Positions 28,276 to 37,548 of a stretch of 64,000 bases of DNA are shown here, one piece after another (within the stretch, counting starts at the first letter, position 1; every line of letters begins with the position of its first letter). The notes beneath the pieces were generated by a model. It did no database searches. It was not told where the DNA came from and saw only the letters and a program-made list of their open reading frames with translations. A program made the translations under genes and the position numbers. The DNA comes from Poriferisodalis sp965208925. GTDB lineage: Bacteria > Actinomycetota > Acidimicrobiia > Acidimicrobiales > Poriferisodalaceae. The DNA lies in assembly GCF_965208925.1 (NCBI RefSeq), contig NZ_OZ242364.1, positions 1,240,001 through 1,304,000 of the forward strand, read 5' to 3'.

Positions 28276-29852
28276 TGGCCCAGGTCCAAGACGTGTTCGT
28301 CTCCCCGACCGTCGATTGGTGGGTCCTCGTACCCCAGATCATCCTGGTCGGCGCCGTGCTCGGGCTGCTGCTGGTGGCCTCGCTGGTGCCGCGGGCGCTG
28401 CCGAGCTGGGTGTCCACCATCACCACCATCGCCACGGGTGCCGCTGCAGCCATCGTGGCCGCCGTCCAGTGGGGCATGTGGGGATCGACGCCCCGGCCCA
28501 CGCTGAACGGGGCCTTCGTGAGCGACGGCTTCAGCCTGCTGCTGACGGTGCTGATCGGCGCCGGCGTGGTCATGACGGCGCTGGTCGCGCATTCGGCCCT
28601 CGACCGCTATGACATGGCGCCGCCGGAGTTCTCCGCGTTGCTGCTCGCGTCTGCTGCGGGTGCGGTCGTCATGGCCGGCGCGAACGACCTCATCGTGCTG
28701 TTCCTCGGCCTCGAATCGCTGTCGATCGCGCTGTACGTGCTGATCGCGCTCGCGGGGCGGCGGGCGTCCGCACGCGAGTCGGCCATGAAGTACTTCGTGC
28801 TGGGGGCGTTCAGCTCGGCGTTCTTCCTGTACGGCATCGCGCTCGTCTATGGCTCGACGGGCGGCACCAACCTCAGCGGCATCGGCGGCTTCCTCTTCGG
28901 TTCCATCAGGGAAACCGACTACCTGTTGCTCGCCGGCGTCGCCCTGCTGCTCGTGGGCCTGGGGTTCAAGGTGGCCGCCGTCCCGTTCCACTTCTGGGCA
29001 CCCGATGTGTACGAGGGTGCGCCGAGCCCGGTCACCGGTTATCTGGCGTCGATCGCCAAGGCCGCCGGCTTCGCCGCGCTGGCGCGCGTGCTGTACGTAG
29101 CGGTGTTCCAACAGAGCACTGCTTGGAAGCCGATCATGGTCGCGCTGGCCTTCGCCACACTCGCAGTCGGCGCGGTCATGGCCATCTGCCAGAACGACGT
29201 GAAGCGGATGCTGGCCTACAGCTCGATCAGCCACGCAGGCTTCGTGCTGGTCGGCCTCTCCGCAGTCCCGGCGGCCAGCGGACTGGTGCAATGGACCGAA
29301 GGCGGCGGCGACGCTGTGTCGTCGTCGGTCTTCTACCTGATCGTCTACTCGTTCATGGCGCTGGGCAGTTTCGCGGTGCTGTCGGTAGTCGGCGCTGAGC
29401 TTCAGTCGTCGGAACCCGATGCGAGCGCTCACGCCCTCAGCCGCTACGGCGGGCTTGCACGTCGCCGCCCAGTCCTGACGCTCGCCTTCGCTGTGCTGCT
29501 GCTGGCGCAGGCCGGCGTTCCGCTCACGGCTGGCTTCGTCGCGAAGTTCGAGGTCATCCGAGCGGCCATCGGTGCCAACGGCTACGTCCTCGCCACAGTC
29601 GCCATGGTCACAGCGGTGGTGAGCGCCTTCGCCTACCTGCGGGTCGTGCTGGCCATGTACGCCCCGGAGGGATCGGCCGATGATGACCACAGCGCCCCGT
29701 CGGCGCGAGCAGGCCGTCCGCGCTGGGGTGGCCTGCCCCTGACATCGGTCTTCGCCATCAGCCTCACGGTGGCAGTGACGCTCGTTGTCGGCGTATTCCC
29801 GCAAACGCTCCTCGAATGGAGCCGGGACGCCGTCCTGTCGATCATCCTGTAA
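28275..29852 (+). CDS. nuoN: NADH-quinone oxidoreductase subunit N, first complex I
   Basis: 525 residues, antiporter-like. Conserved FLGLESLSIALYVLIALAG, KVAAVPFHFWAPDVYEGAPSPVTG and LAYSSISHAGFVLVGL are present. Last gene of the 14-gene operon. The 100 or so bp that follow hold no clear terminator hairpin, so read-through into the second nuo operon is possible. Confidence 0.95.
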
Positions 29853-29946
29853 CCCGCCAGGACCAGAGACTGAGCACGATTTCGGCGTCGTTTCCGGCAC
29901 ACGATTCTCGCCGCCGGTGATTCGGCGCAGGGTGGCGCGAAGTCGC

Positions 29947-29952
29947 TAGCGT
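29947..29952 (+). promoter_or_regulatory. possible -10 element of the second nuo operon
   Basis: TAGCGT lies 8 nt before the GTG start of nuoA2, a leaderless-transcript arrangement, and no Shine-Dalgarno sequence is seen before that GTG. The -35 region is not recognisable. Low confidence. Confidence 0.25.
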
Positions 29953-29960
29953 TGCGGTCC

Positions 29961-30326
29961 GTGTCCGGCCTCTTGCGGAGCTATCTGACTGTCGCGATCT
30001 TCGGCGCAGCGGCAGTCTTGATGGCCTTCACAATGTTCGGAGTCGCACGGATCCTGCGGCCGCAGCGACCGACGCCCCAGAAGCTCATCGCCTACGAGAG
30101 CGGCGTCGATCCGGTCGGCAGCGATTGGACCCAGAGCCAGATCCGTTACTACGTCTTCGCGGTGCTGTTCGTCCTGTTCGACGTGGAGGCCGTGTTCATC
30201 TTTCCTTGGGCGACGCGGCTTGAGGTCTACGCCCTGTTCGGCCTGGTCGAGATGGCGATCTTCATCTTCATCCTGGTGTTGGGCCTGTTCTACGCATGGC
30301 GCAAGGGCGTCCTGCGCTGGGTGTGA
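29961..30326 (+). CDS. nuoA: NADH-quinone oxidoreductase-like subunit A, second complex I
   Basis: 121 residues from the GTG giving MSGLLRSYLTVAIF; a TTG three codons earlier is the other option. Core length with no extra tail, unlike the first NuoA. IAYESGVDPVGSDWTQSQIR replaces the usual cysteine loop (Ser at the Cys position), followed by YYVFAVLFVLFDVEAVFIFPWA. First gene of the 11-gene operon. Confidence 0.92.
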   Translation: MSGLLRSYLTVAIFGAAAVLMAFTMFGVARILRPQRPTPQKLIAYESGVDPVGSDWTQSQIRYYVFAVLFVLFDVEAVFIFPWATRLEVYALFGLVEMAIFIFILVLGLFYAWRKGVLRWV

Positions 30327-30346
30327 GGGGCTGAGGGAATCCCGCT

Positions 30347-30910
30347 ATGGCACTGGTCGACAAGGTCAAACTGCCTAAGCCGCTGAGCTGGCTGTTGAAC
30401 TTCGGCCGGGCACGCTCGCTGTGGGTGTACCAGTGGGGTCTGGCCTGCTGCGCCATCGAGATGGGCGCTGCGTTCGGCTCGCCCCGCTACGACGTGATGC
30501 GCCTCGGAGTTATCCCGTTCCCGGCCAGCCCGCGCCAAGCCGACTTGGTGGTGATCTCCGGCACCGTCACTGACAAGATGGCGCCGGTTATCCGCCGCCT
30601 GTACGAGCAGATGCCCGAGCCCAAGTACGTCATCTCGATGGGCTCGTGCGCGAACTGCGGCGGGCCCTACTGGGACAGCTACTCGGTGACCAAGGGCGTC
30701 GACCAGGTCATCCCTGTCGATGTGTATGTGCCCGGCTGCCCGCCGCGGCCCGAAGCGCTGCTTGAGGGCATTGTCCTGCTACAGGAGCGGATCCAGCGCG
30801 AAGACATGCAGGAACGCTGGAAAGGCGAGCCGATCGTCGTCCCGGCCTCGCCGGGAGCATCAGGCACTGGGTCGCCGTCGGCAGTTCCAGCAGGATCGGC
30901 GCGGGCGTAG
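30347..30910 (+). CDS. nuoB: NADH-quinone oxidoreductase-like subunit B, second complex I
   Basis: 187 residues with all N2-cluster cysteines: LACCAIEMG, MGSCANCGG and VPGCPPRPE. Compared with the first NuoB it begins with KVKLPKPLSWLLNF and has only a short Ser/Pro/Gly tail of about 20 residues. Two bases separate it from nuoC2. Confidence 0.95.
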   Translation: MALVDKVKLPKPLSWLLNFGRARSLWVYQWGLACCAIEMGAAFGSPRYDVMRLGVIPFPASPRQADLVVISGTVTDKMAPVIRRLYEQMPEPKYVISMGSCANCGGPYWDSYSVTKGVDQVIPVDVYVPGCPPRPEALLEGIVLLQERIQREDMQERWKGEPIVVPASPGASGTGSPSAVPAGSARA

Positions 30911-30912
30911 CC

Positions 30913-31644
30913 ATGGCCGACGACACCGGCGACGAGCAGCCCGGCGACGAGGCGCGCGAAGCGCTCGCCGCAGAACTGTCCGAGCTGCTCGGCGATGCGG
31001 TGATGGAGTCTCATGTGGAAGCCTGCCAGAACCTTTGGCTGCGCGTCGACATCGAGCAGTGGCGTGCCGTGATGGCAGCGCTGCGCGATGCAGGATTCGC
31101 CTACTTCGGGTTCCTGTCGGCCATCGACTGGACCGATGCGCCCGAAGGCCGTTACGAAGACACCGAGTTTGATGCCGCTGGTGTGGGCGAGGAAGACGAT
31201 GAGGCCTCCAGCGCCACGGCCGAAGAGACCGTGCGGCGAGGCGGCGGCGAAACTCGCTTCCAACTGCTCGCGCAGCTGCATTCGCCGGCCCGGCACGCCG
31301 CCGTGCTCATCAAGGCCGATGTGCCCGAGGCCGCCGGCAGCGACGGGTCCAGTGCTCCCGCATCGGTGCCGTCGATCATCGATGTCTTCACCGGGGCCGA
31401 CTGGCACGAGCGCGAAGCCCACGAGATGTTCGGCCTCGTCTTCGACGGCCATCCGAACCTGGCGCCCATCTACCTGCCCACCGAGTTCGAAGGCCACCCG
31501 CTGCGCAAAGACTTCCCCCTGCTGGCACGTGCGGTCAAGCCGTGGCCCGGCGTGGTTGACATCGAAGAGATCCCACCCGAGCTCGAAGCCCAGCTCGAGG
31601 CCGAGGTGATGGCCGAGTTCGAAGCGTCGGGAGCCGGAACGTGA
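30913..31644 (+). CDS. nuoC: NADH-quinone oxidoreductase-like subunit C, second complex I
   Basis: 243 residues, longer than the first NuoC because of an acidic insert of about 40 residues in the middle (GVGEEDDEASSATAEETVRR). The signature WHEREAHEMFGLVFDGHPN and EFEGHPLRKDFPL is intact. Overlaps nuoD2 as GTGA. Confidence 0.93.
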   Translation: MADDTGDEQPGDEAREALAAELSELLGDAVMESHVEACQNLWLRVDIEQWRAVMAALRDAGFAYFGFLSAIDWTDAPEGRYEDTEFDAAGVGEEDDEASSATAEETVRRGGGETRFQLLAQLHSPARHAAVLIKADVPEAAGSDGSSAPASVPSIIDVFTGADWHEREAHEMFGLVFDGHPNLAPIYLPTEFEGHPLRKDFPLLARAVKPWPGVVDIEEIPPELEAQLEAEVMAEFEASGAGT

Positions 31645-32825
31645 GTCCCCCGCCGACGGCGTCAGCGCTGCGAGAGCAGCAGGCCTACGTGGCAGCGCAG
31701 GCCGCGGACGCTCGCGTCAATGTCGAGCTCGACACCGGCGACATGACGCTGAACATCGGCCCGCAGCACCCCGCTACCCACGGCACACTGCGCATCGCCT
31801 GCCAACTCGACGGCGAGCAGGTCATCTCGGCCGAGCCGCTGATGGGCTACATGCACCGCGGCTACGAGAAGCTGTGCGAGGTCCGCACCTACCCGCAGTG
31901 CACCACGCTGATCAACCGCATCGACTGGCTGGGCAGTTTTGCCAACGAGGTGCCGTTCATCCTGGCGGCCGAGCAGCTGATGGGGGTGGAGGCCCCGCCC
32001 CGTGCCCAGTGGATCCGCACCATCCTGTTCGAGCTGAGCCGCATTGCGAACGTGTCGCTGTTCCTCGGCGACATGGGCGTGCAGGTCGGCGCGCTCACCC
32101 CGGTGTTCTTCGCCTTCCGCGACCGCGAGCGGGTGCTCAATCAGATCGAAGAGGTCACCGGCGGCCGCTTCCACCCCAACTTCGACCGCATCGGCGGCCT
32201 GAAGGACGACATCCCCCGCGGCTGGATCGCCGAGACGCACGCCGTCATGGCCAAGATGCGCGGTTTCTGCGACGAGATGGAAGACCTGCTCATGGGCAAC
32301 GAGATCTTCCAGACTCGCTGCCGCAGCGTCGGCGTGATCCCGGGCGACGTGGCGCTCAGCTACGGCCTGTCGGGCGCCAACCTCCGAGCCAGCGGCGTCG
32401 ACTGGGACCTGCGCCGCGACGCAAACCCGGGCCTCGCCTGGGATCAGGTCGACTGGCGGGTCTGGACTCACCCCGACGGCGACTCGTTCGCCCGCTACTG
32501 GGTGCGCCTGCAGGAGACCCGCGAGGCCACCAAGATCGTCGACCAGCTGCTCGACGGCATCCCCTCGGGCCCGATCATGGCCAAGGTGCCGCGCATCATC
32601 AAGGTGCCCGCCGGTGAGGCCTACGTCTCCACGGAGAACCCGCTGGGCGAGATGGGCTACTACGTGGTGTCCAAGGGCGGTCTGGGCCCGTTCCGGGTGA
32701 AGATCCGCACGCCCAGCTTCAGCAACATCTCGGTCGTGCCGTGGGTGATGCGGGGCACGTACGTGCCCGACATCATCACCATCCTCGGCTCGCTGTACTT
32801 CATCCTCGGGGATATCGACCGGTGA
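31641..32825 (+). CDS. nuoD: NADH-quinone oxidoreductase-like subunit D, second complex I
   Basis: 394 residues from a GTG. Quinone-site subunit: NIGPQHPATHGTLRI, GYMHRGYEKLCEVRTY and the C-terminal GDIDR. The residue after His in HRGYEK is R73; this aligns with the arginine (R85 in mature bovine NDUFS2) that is dimethylated in mitochondria by NDUFAF7. The first NuoD has Thr there. A MidA/NDUFAF7-type gene closes this operon. Both ends overlap neighbours as GTGA. Confidence 0.95.
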   Translation: MSPPPTASALREQQAYVAAQAADARVNVELDTGDMTLNIGPQHPATHGTLRIACQLDGEQVISAEPLMGYMHRGYEKLCEVRTYPQCTTLINRIDWLGSFANEVPFILAAEQLMGVEAPPRAQWIRTILFELSRIANVSLFLGDMGVQVGALTPVFFAFRDRERVLNQIEEVTGGRFHPNFDRIGGLKDDIPRGWIAETHAVMAKMRGFCDEMEDLLMGNEIFQTRCRSVGVIPGDVALSYGLSGANLRASGVDWDLRRDANPGLAWDQVDWRVWTHPDGDSFARYWVRLQETREATKIVDQLLDGIPSGPIMAKVPRIIKVPAGEAYVSTENPLGEMGYYVVSKGGLGPFRVKIRTPSFSNISVVPWVMRGTYVPDIITILGSLYFILGDIDR

Positions 32826-33850
32826 CGGACCTGCTGGGACTGGCGTACTGGGCGGAGACCAGCATCAAGCTGGGCGTCGCGCTCATCGTCATCCCGACTG
32901 CCGCGCTCATGCTCGGCTACCTGTTCCTGCTGAAGATGATGGCGTTCATGCAGAGCCGGCTCGGCCCCCAGGACGTCGGCCCCTACGGCACGCTGCAGCT
33001 CATCGCCGACGCGGTGAAGTTCCTCCAGAAGGAAGACATCCACCCCGCCGCCGCCGACCGGCGTGTGTTCCGGGCAGCCCCCGTGGTGGTGCTGGCCTCG
33101 TCGTTCCTGCTGTTCGTGGTGCTGCCCACGGGCCCCGACGCTGTGGTGGAGAACCTGGACACCGGGATCTTCTACGCGATGGCGGTCTCGTCGCTGTCGG
33201 TGCTGGGCGTGCTGATGGCCGGCTGGGCCTCAGCCAACAAGTACGCACTGCTCGGCGGCCTGCGTGCGGCGGGCCAGCTCATTGCGTATGAGCTGCCGCT
33301 GATCCTCGCCGTGATGGGCGTGGTCATCCAGGCCGACTCGCTCAACCTGCAGCAGATCGTCCGAGCCCAGGCGGAGGGCGAGATCTTCGGCTTCGGCCTC
33401 ATCGGCAACCCGTTCATCCTGACGCAGTTCGTCGGCTTTCTGATTTTCATGATCGCCGCCCAGGCCGAGCTGACCCAGACGCCGTTCGACATGCCTGTGG
33501 CCGAGACCGAGCTGGTCGGCGGCTTCCACGTGGAGTACACGGGCTTCCGCTTCCTGCTGTTCTTCATGGCCGAAGTGGCCACGGCATTCGCCTTCTCGGC
33601 GCTCGCCACCGTGATGTTCCTGGGCGGCTGGTGGATCCCGGGCTTCGACTTCGATGCCCCGGTGCTGAACGTGCTCGGCCCCGTGGTGATGCTCGTCAAG
33701 ATCCTGCTGGTGGCCTTCGTCATCTTCTGGATCCGCTTCACCTACCCCCGCCTGCGCGAGGACCAGCTGCAGAAGTTTGCGTGGAAGGTCCTCATCCCGC
33801 TCTCGCTCGCGAACATCGTCGTGACCGGAATCTTCAAGGTGGTGCTCTAG
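32822..33850 (+). CDS. nuoH: NADH-quinone oxidoreductase-like subunit H, second complex I
   Basis: 342 residues from the GTG overlapping the nuoD2 stop. Conserved FMQSRLGPQDVGPYGTLQ, IADAVKFLQKEDIHP and ELTQTPFDMPVAETELVGG. No cytoplasmic tail, unlike the first NuoH. Its last codons (VTGIFKVVL) and stop are duplicated just downstream in a 63-bp tandem duplication. Confidence 0.95.
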   Translation: MTDLLGLAYWAETSIKLGVALIVIPTAALMLGYLFLLKMMAFMQSRLGPQDVGPYGTLQLIADAVKFLQKEDIHPAAADRRVFRAAPVVVLASSFLLFVVLPTGPDAVVENLDTGIFYAMAVSSLSVLGVLMAGWASANKYALLGGLRAAGQLIAYELPLILAVMGVVIQADSLNLQQIVRAQAEGEIFGFGLIGNPFILTQFVGFLIFMIAAQAELTQTPFDMPVAETELVGGFHVEYTGFRFLLFFMAEVATAFAFSALATVMFLGGWWIPGFDFDAPVLNVLGPVVMLVKILLVAFVIFWIRFTYPRLREDQLQKFAWKVLIPLSLANIVVTGIFKVVL

Positions 33851-33944
33851 ATGCCACACCTCGCCGGACTCCATAAAGACCTCGTGACCGGAATCTTCAA
33901 GGTGGTGCTCTAGATGCCACAGCTCCCCGGACTCCTGAAGGGCC
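33819..33944 (+). repeat. 63-bp tandem duplication of the nuoH2/nuoI2 junction
   Basis: Copy 1 is 33819-33881 and copy 2 is 33882-33944; 57 of 63 positions match, and the first 40 are identical. Each copy holds the end of nuoH2 (VTGIFKVVL, TAG) and the first codons of nuoI2. The offset is 21 codons, so frame is preserved. Confidence 0.92.
33851..33913 (+). CDS. 20-residue chimeric mini-ORF between nuoH2 and nuoI2
   Basis: Created by the 63-bp duplication. It starts at the ATG touching the nuoH2 stop and ends with a TAG touching the nuoI2 ATG. The product would be MPHLAGLHKDLVTGIFKVVL: a NuoI2-like start (compare MPQLPGLLKGL) joined to the NuoH2 C-terminus. Whether it is translated is unknown; it may only serve to keep ribosomes moving from nuoH2 to nuoI2. 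Confidence 0.5.
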   Translation: MPHLAGLHKDLVTGIFKVVL

Positions 33945-34501
33945 TCGGCGTGACGGCGCGCACCGCCATGCGCACGCTGTTCCCCAAGCGCGGCCTGCGC
34001 ACGCTCATCCCGGCGCCGCAGCAAGGCTCAGTCACCGTGCAGTACCCGCACGAGAAGGAAGCACCGCCTGACCGGGCGCGCGGCGTGATCGCGCTGCACG
34101 AGGAGAACTGCACGGCCTGCATGCTGTGCTCGCGGTCGTGCCCCGACTGGTGCATCTACATCGAGGGCCACAAGGTGAAGGCCCCGCCCCGGCGTGCGGG
34201 CGGTGCGGTTCGCTCGGTCAACGTGGTCGACCGGTTCGACATCGACTACGCGCTGTGCATGTACTGCGGCATCTGCGTGGAGGTGTGCCCGTTCGACGCA
34301 CTGTTCTGGACGCCCGAATACGAGTACTCCGAGCCGCACATCGCCGATCTCCTGCACGACCGCATCCGCCTCAGCGAGTGGATGGAAACCGTGCCCGAGT
34401 TCTTGGACTACGAACCTGGCTCGGAGCAGAAGGTGCGCAAGGTTCCCGACTTCGGCACTGACGATTTCCTGCCCGCGCGGAAGCTCGAAGCAGGGAGCTA
34501 G
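33914..34501 (+). CDS. nuoI: NADH-quinone oxidoreductase-like subunit I, second complex I
   Basis: 195 residues with two 4Fe-4S sites, CTACMLCSRSCPDWC and CMYCGICVEVCPFDA. In a complex without NuoEFG, these clusters and N2 would be the only iron-sulfur chain, so the electron donor must dock on or near this subunit. The start ATG directly follows the stop of the mini-ORF. Confidence 0.95.
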   Translation: MPQLPGLLKGLGVTARTAMRTLFPKRGLRTLIPAPQQGSVTVQYPHEKEAPPDRARGVIALHEENCTACMLCSRSCPDWCIYIEGHKVKAPPRRAGGAVRSVNVVDRFDIDYALCMYCGICVEVCPFDALFWTPEYEYSEPHIADLLHDRIRLSEWMETVPEFLDYEPGSEQKVRKVPDFGTDDFLPARKLEAGS

Positions 34502-34509
34502 GACGCCCG

Positions 34510-35004
34510 ATGGTTGCGCAGAACATCGCCTTCGGCATCATCGCGGGTATCACCGTGCTGGCTGCCATTGGCATGGTCTCGACGCGCAACATCGTGCACG
34601 CAGCCTTGTTCCTGGTGATGGTGCTGGGCGGCCTTGCGGCCAACTACGTGCTGCTGACGGCTGAGTTCATCGCCACCACGCAGGTGCTCGTCTACATCGG
34701 CGCCGTGATGGTGCTGTTCCTGTTCGGCATCATGCTGACCCGGGCGCCGATCGGGCGAATACCCCAGATGACCGGCGCCACGTGGCCGGTTGCCGCGTTG
34801 TCGGCGCTCGCCCTCGGCGGCATCACCGTCTACGCCCTCATCGACCGCTTCGGCACCGATTCGCTGGCCACCGACAACACGGTCTTCCGCACGGCTGACG
34901 TGTCGGATTCGGTCTTCTCGCAGTACATCATCCCGTTCGAAGCCGTCTCGGTGCTGCTGCTTGCAGCGCTGATCGGCGCCGTCGTGCTGGCGCGCAGGGA
35001 CTGA
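34510..35004 (+). CDS. nuoJ: NADH-quinone oxidoreductase-like subunit J, second complex I
   Basis: 164 residues, five membrane helices. STRNIVHAALFLVMVLGGLA and ATTQVLVYIGAVMVLFLFGIML are the family blocks. Ends directly after the last helix (AALIGAVVLARRD), without the tail seen in the first NuoJ. Confidence 0.93.
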   Translation: MVAQNIAFGIIAGITVLAAIGMVSTRNIVHAALFLVMVLGGLAANYVLLTAEFIATTQVLVYIGAVMVLFLFGIMLTRAPIGRIPQMTGATWPVAALSALALGGITVYALIDRFGTDSLATDNTVFRTADVSDSVFSQYIIPFEAVSVLLLAALIGAVVLARRD

Positions 35005-35010
35005 GCGCTC

Positions 35011-35310
35011 ATGCTGCTGAACCAGTTCCTGCTGCTCGGTGCGGTGCTGTTCGCCATCGGCGTCTATGGCGTGCTGGCGCGCCGCAACGGCGTGATGGTG
35101 CTGATGTCGATCGAGCTGATGCTCAACGCTGTCAACCTCAACCTGGTGGCGTTCGGGCTGCAGCACGACGTGGTATCGGGGCAGGTTTTTGCTCTGTTCA
35201 TCATTGCGGTCGCAGCGGCCGAAGTCGGCGTGGGCCTGGCCATCGTGCTGCTGCTGTACCGCAACCGCAAGTCGATCGCGGTCGACGAGTTCGACCTGAT
35301 GAAGGGCTGA
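35011..35310 (+). CDS. nuoK: NADH-quinone oxidoreductase-like subunit K, second complex I
   Basis: 99 residues, three helices, ARRNGVMVLMSIELMLNAVN with the buried Glu and a second Glu in AAAEVGVGLAIVL. It starts 6 bp after nuoJ2 and ends 10 bp before nuoL2. Confidence 0.94.
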   Translation: MLLNQFLLLGAVLFAIGVYGVLARRNGVMVLMSIELMLNAVNLNLVAFGLQHDVVSGQVFALFIIAVAAAEVGVGLAIVLLLYRNRKSIAVDEFDLMKG

Positions 35311-35320
35311 GCGCCGGCGT

Positions 35321-37504
35321 ATGTGGATCCTTGAGAACGCCTTCCTCATCCCGCTGATCCCGGCGATCTCCTTCGTCGTCATCCTGCTGTTCGGCCGCAG
35401 CGTCATCGGCGTGGAGCGGGTCCAGAAGGTGGGCATTACCGCAGTCGGCATCGTGTGGATACTCTCGATGATCGCCGCGGTCTCCTGGATCACCCGGGTG
35501 GAAGACAGCACCTCGTCCAAGTCCGACGACGCCGAACACGCCCAGATCGCAGTCAACGAAGGGCTGAGCGCTTCCGCAGCCGCCGGCGTCGACGGCGAGC
35601 TGCATCTCGCCGCCGAAGACGACGGCCACGGCGCCGACGGCCACGGTTACGCCACCACCGAGCCCGTCATCTCCGAGGCGGACGGCTGGTGGTCGAGCGG
35701 CGGCGTCGACTTCGCAGTGGGCACGCTGGTGGACGGCCAGACCGTGCTGCTGCTGGTGGTGGTCACGTCCATCTCCTTGCTGGTGCACATCTATTCCAGC
35801 GAGTACGTGAAGGGCGACCGGCGCTTCGTCCACTACTACGCCTTCCTGAGCCTGTTCACCGCTTCGATGCTCTTCTTCGTGATGGCCCAGAACCTGGTCC
35901 AGATGATCGTGGGCTGGGAGCTGGTGGGCGTGTGCAGCTTCGTGCTGATCGGGCATTGGTGGGAGGAACGGCCGAATACCGACGCGGCCGTGAAGGCCTT
36001 CCTGACCAATCGCGTCGGCGACATCGGCCTGCTGGTCGGCGTCGCGATCCTCTTTGGCACTTTCGGCACGTTCGACATCGACGCGATCAATCGCGCTGTC
36101 GGCGAGATGGGCAGCGAGGTCCACTTCGCCATGCTGATGGCGTCGATCGCGCTGATGGCTGCGGTGTGCTCCAAGTCGGGCCAGTTTCCGCTGCACACCT
36201 GGCTGCCCGATGCCATGGCCGGGCCCACGCCGGTCTCGGCGCTGATCCATGCCGCGACGATGGTCGTGGCGGGCGTGTTCATGATCGGCCGGCTCTACCC
36301 GGTTTTCTACGAGGGCTTCTCCATCGGCACCTCGTCGATCAACCTGATGGCGTTCATCGGCGGCTTCACGGCGCTGGCCGGCGCCGGGCTGGCCTTCGCC
36401 CAGTGGGACATCAAGAAGGTGCTGGCCTACAGCACCGTCAGCCAGCTCGGCTACATGGTGATGGCGCTGGGCGTGGGTGCGTGGACCGCGGCCATGTTCC
36501 ATCTGTTCACGCATGCCTTCTTCAAGGCCTGCCTGTTCCTGGGGGCCGGCTCGGTCAGCCATGCGGCGCACCACACCTTCGACATGCGTGAGATGGGCGG
36601 CCTGCGCAAGTACATGCCGCACACCTACAAGACGTTCGTGATCTCGACGCTGGCGCTGGCCGGCATCTTCCCCTTCGCCGGATTCTGGTCGAAGGACGAG
36701 ATCTTGCTGGGGGCACTCGCCGGGCAGCAGAACGCGTACCCGCTCATGCTCATCTTCGGCTGCGTCGTGGCACTGCTGACCGCCGCCTACATGACCCGGG
36801 TCATCTGGTACACGTTCTGGGGCGAATACCGGGGTCACGGCCACCCGCACGAGTCACCCAAGGTGATGACGGTGCCGCTGTGGATCCTGGCGGTCATGGC
36901 GGTGGTGGCGGGCGCATTCAACCTGCCGACGCCGGTGCTGGAGCTCTTCGGTCTCGAAGGCCTCGCGCATCTCGTGCAGACCTACGCCGAGCCCACGCAC
37001 TACCTGAATGCGATCGGGCTGTCGCATCCCGATCCGTCGCTGTGGCTGGCGCTCGTTGGCCTCGCGCTGGCGCTGGCCGGCATCGCCATCACGTTCGTCT
37101 ACTTCTGGCGCAACGCCGGGCCGCACGGGCTCACCGAGCGGAACCGCTACGCCAAGGCGGGGTACACGTTCCTCGAGCAGAAGTACTACCTCGACCACCT
37201 CTACACCGACATCGTGGTGGGCTCGATCAAGGCGCCGATCGCCCGGGCGGCCAACTGGGTCAACGACAACGTGATCGACAAGGTGGTCAACACCGCCGGC
37301 GAGGGGGCACGAGACAGCGGCCGCTGGGTGTATCGCTGGATCGACCAGGGCACCATCGACAACACCGTCAACGCGCTCGGCACTGGCGCCGATGCCGGCG
37401 GTCAGGGTCTGCGGGTGATGCAGACCGGCAAGGTCCAGAACTACGGCTCGCTGCTGTTCGGCACAGCGGCCGTGGTTGCCATCGTGTTCGTGATCGTGCT
37501 GTGA
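35321..37504 (+). CDS. nuoL: NADH-quinone oxidoreductase-like subunit L, second complex I
   Basis: 727 residues, about 90 more than the first NuoL. The extra length is mostly an acidic/His-rich loop of about 75 residues after the second helix (from SSKSDDAEHAQIAVNE to EADGWWSSGG). The core is normal: GWELVGVCSFVLIGHWW, KSGQFPLHTWLPDAMAGPTP, HAATMVVAGVFMIGRL. The C-terminal lateral-helix part and last helix are present. Confidence 0.94.
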   Translation: MWILENAFLIPLIPAISFVVILLFGRSVIGVERVQKVGITAVGIVWILSMIAAVSWITRVEDSTSSKSDDAEHAQIAVNEGLSASAAAGVDGELHLAAEDDGHGADGHGYATTEPVISEADGWWSSGGVDFAVGTLVDGQTVLLLVVVTSISLLVHIYSSEYVKGDRRFVHYYAFLSLFTASMLFFVMAQNLVQMIVGWELVGVCSFVLIGHWWEERPNTDAAVKAFLTNRVGDIGLLVGVAILFGTFGTFDIDAINRAVGEMGSEVHFAMLMASIALMAAVCSKSGQFPLHTWLPDAMAGPTPVSALIHAATMVVAGVFMIGRLYPVFYEGFSIGTSSINLMAFIGGFTALAGAGLAFAQWDIKKVLAYSTVSQLGYMVMALGVGAWTAAMFHLFTHAFFKACLFLGAGSVSHAAHHTFDMREMGGLRKYMPHTYKTFVISTLALAGIFPFAGFWSKDEILLGALAGQQNAYPLMLIFGCVVALLTAAYMTRVIWYTFWGEYRGHGHPHESPKVMTVPLWILAVMAVVAGAFNLPTPVLELFGLEGLAHLVQTYAEPTHYLNAIGLSHPDPSLWLALVGLALALAGIAITFVYFWRNAGPHGLTERNRYAKAGYTFLEQKYYLDHLYTDIVVGSIKAPIARAANWVNDNVIDKVVNTAGEGARDSGRWVYRWIDQGTIDNTVNALGTGADAGGQGLRVMQTGKVQNYGSLLFGTAAVVAIVFVIVL

Positions 37505-37548
37505 CCGGCGATGGGCATGCAGGTTCGTAACCAAGAGGGAGCTTCGTA

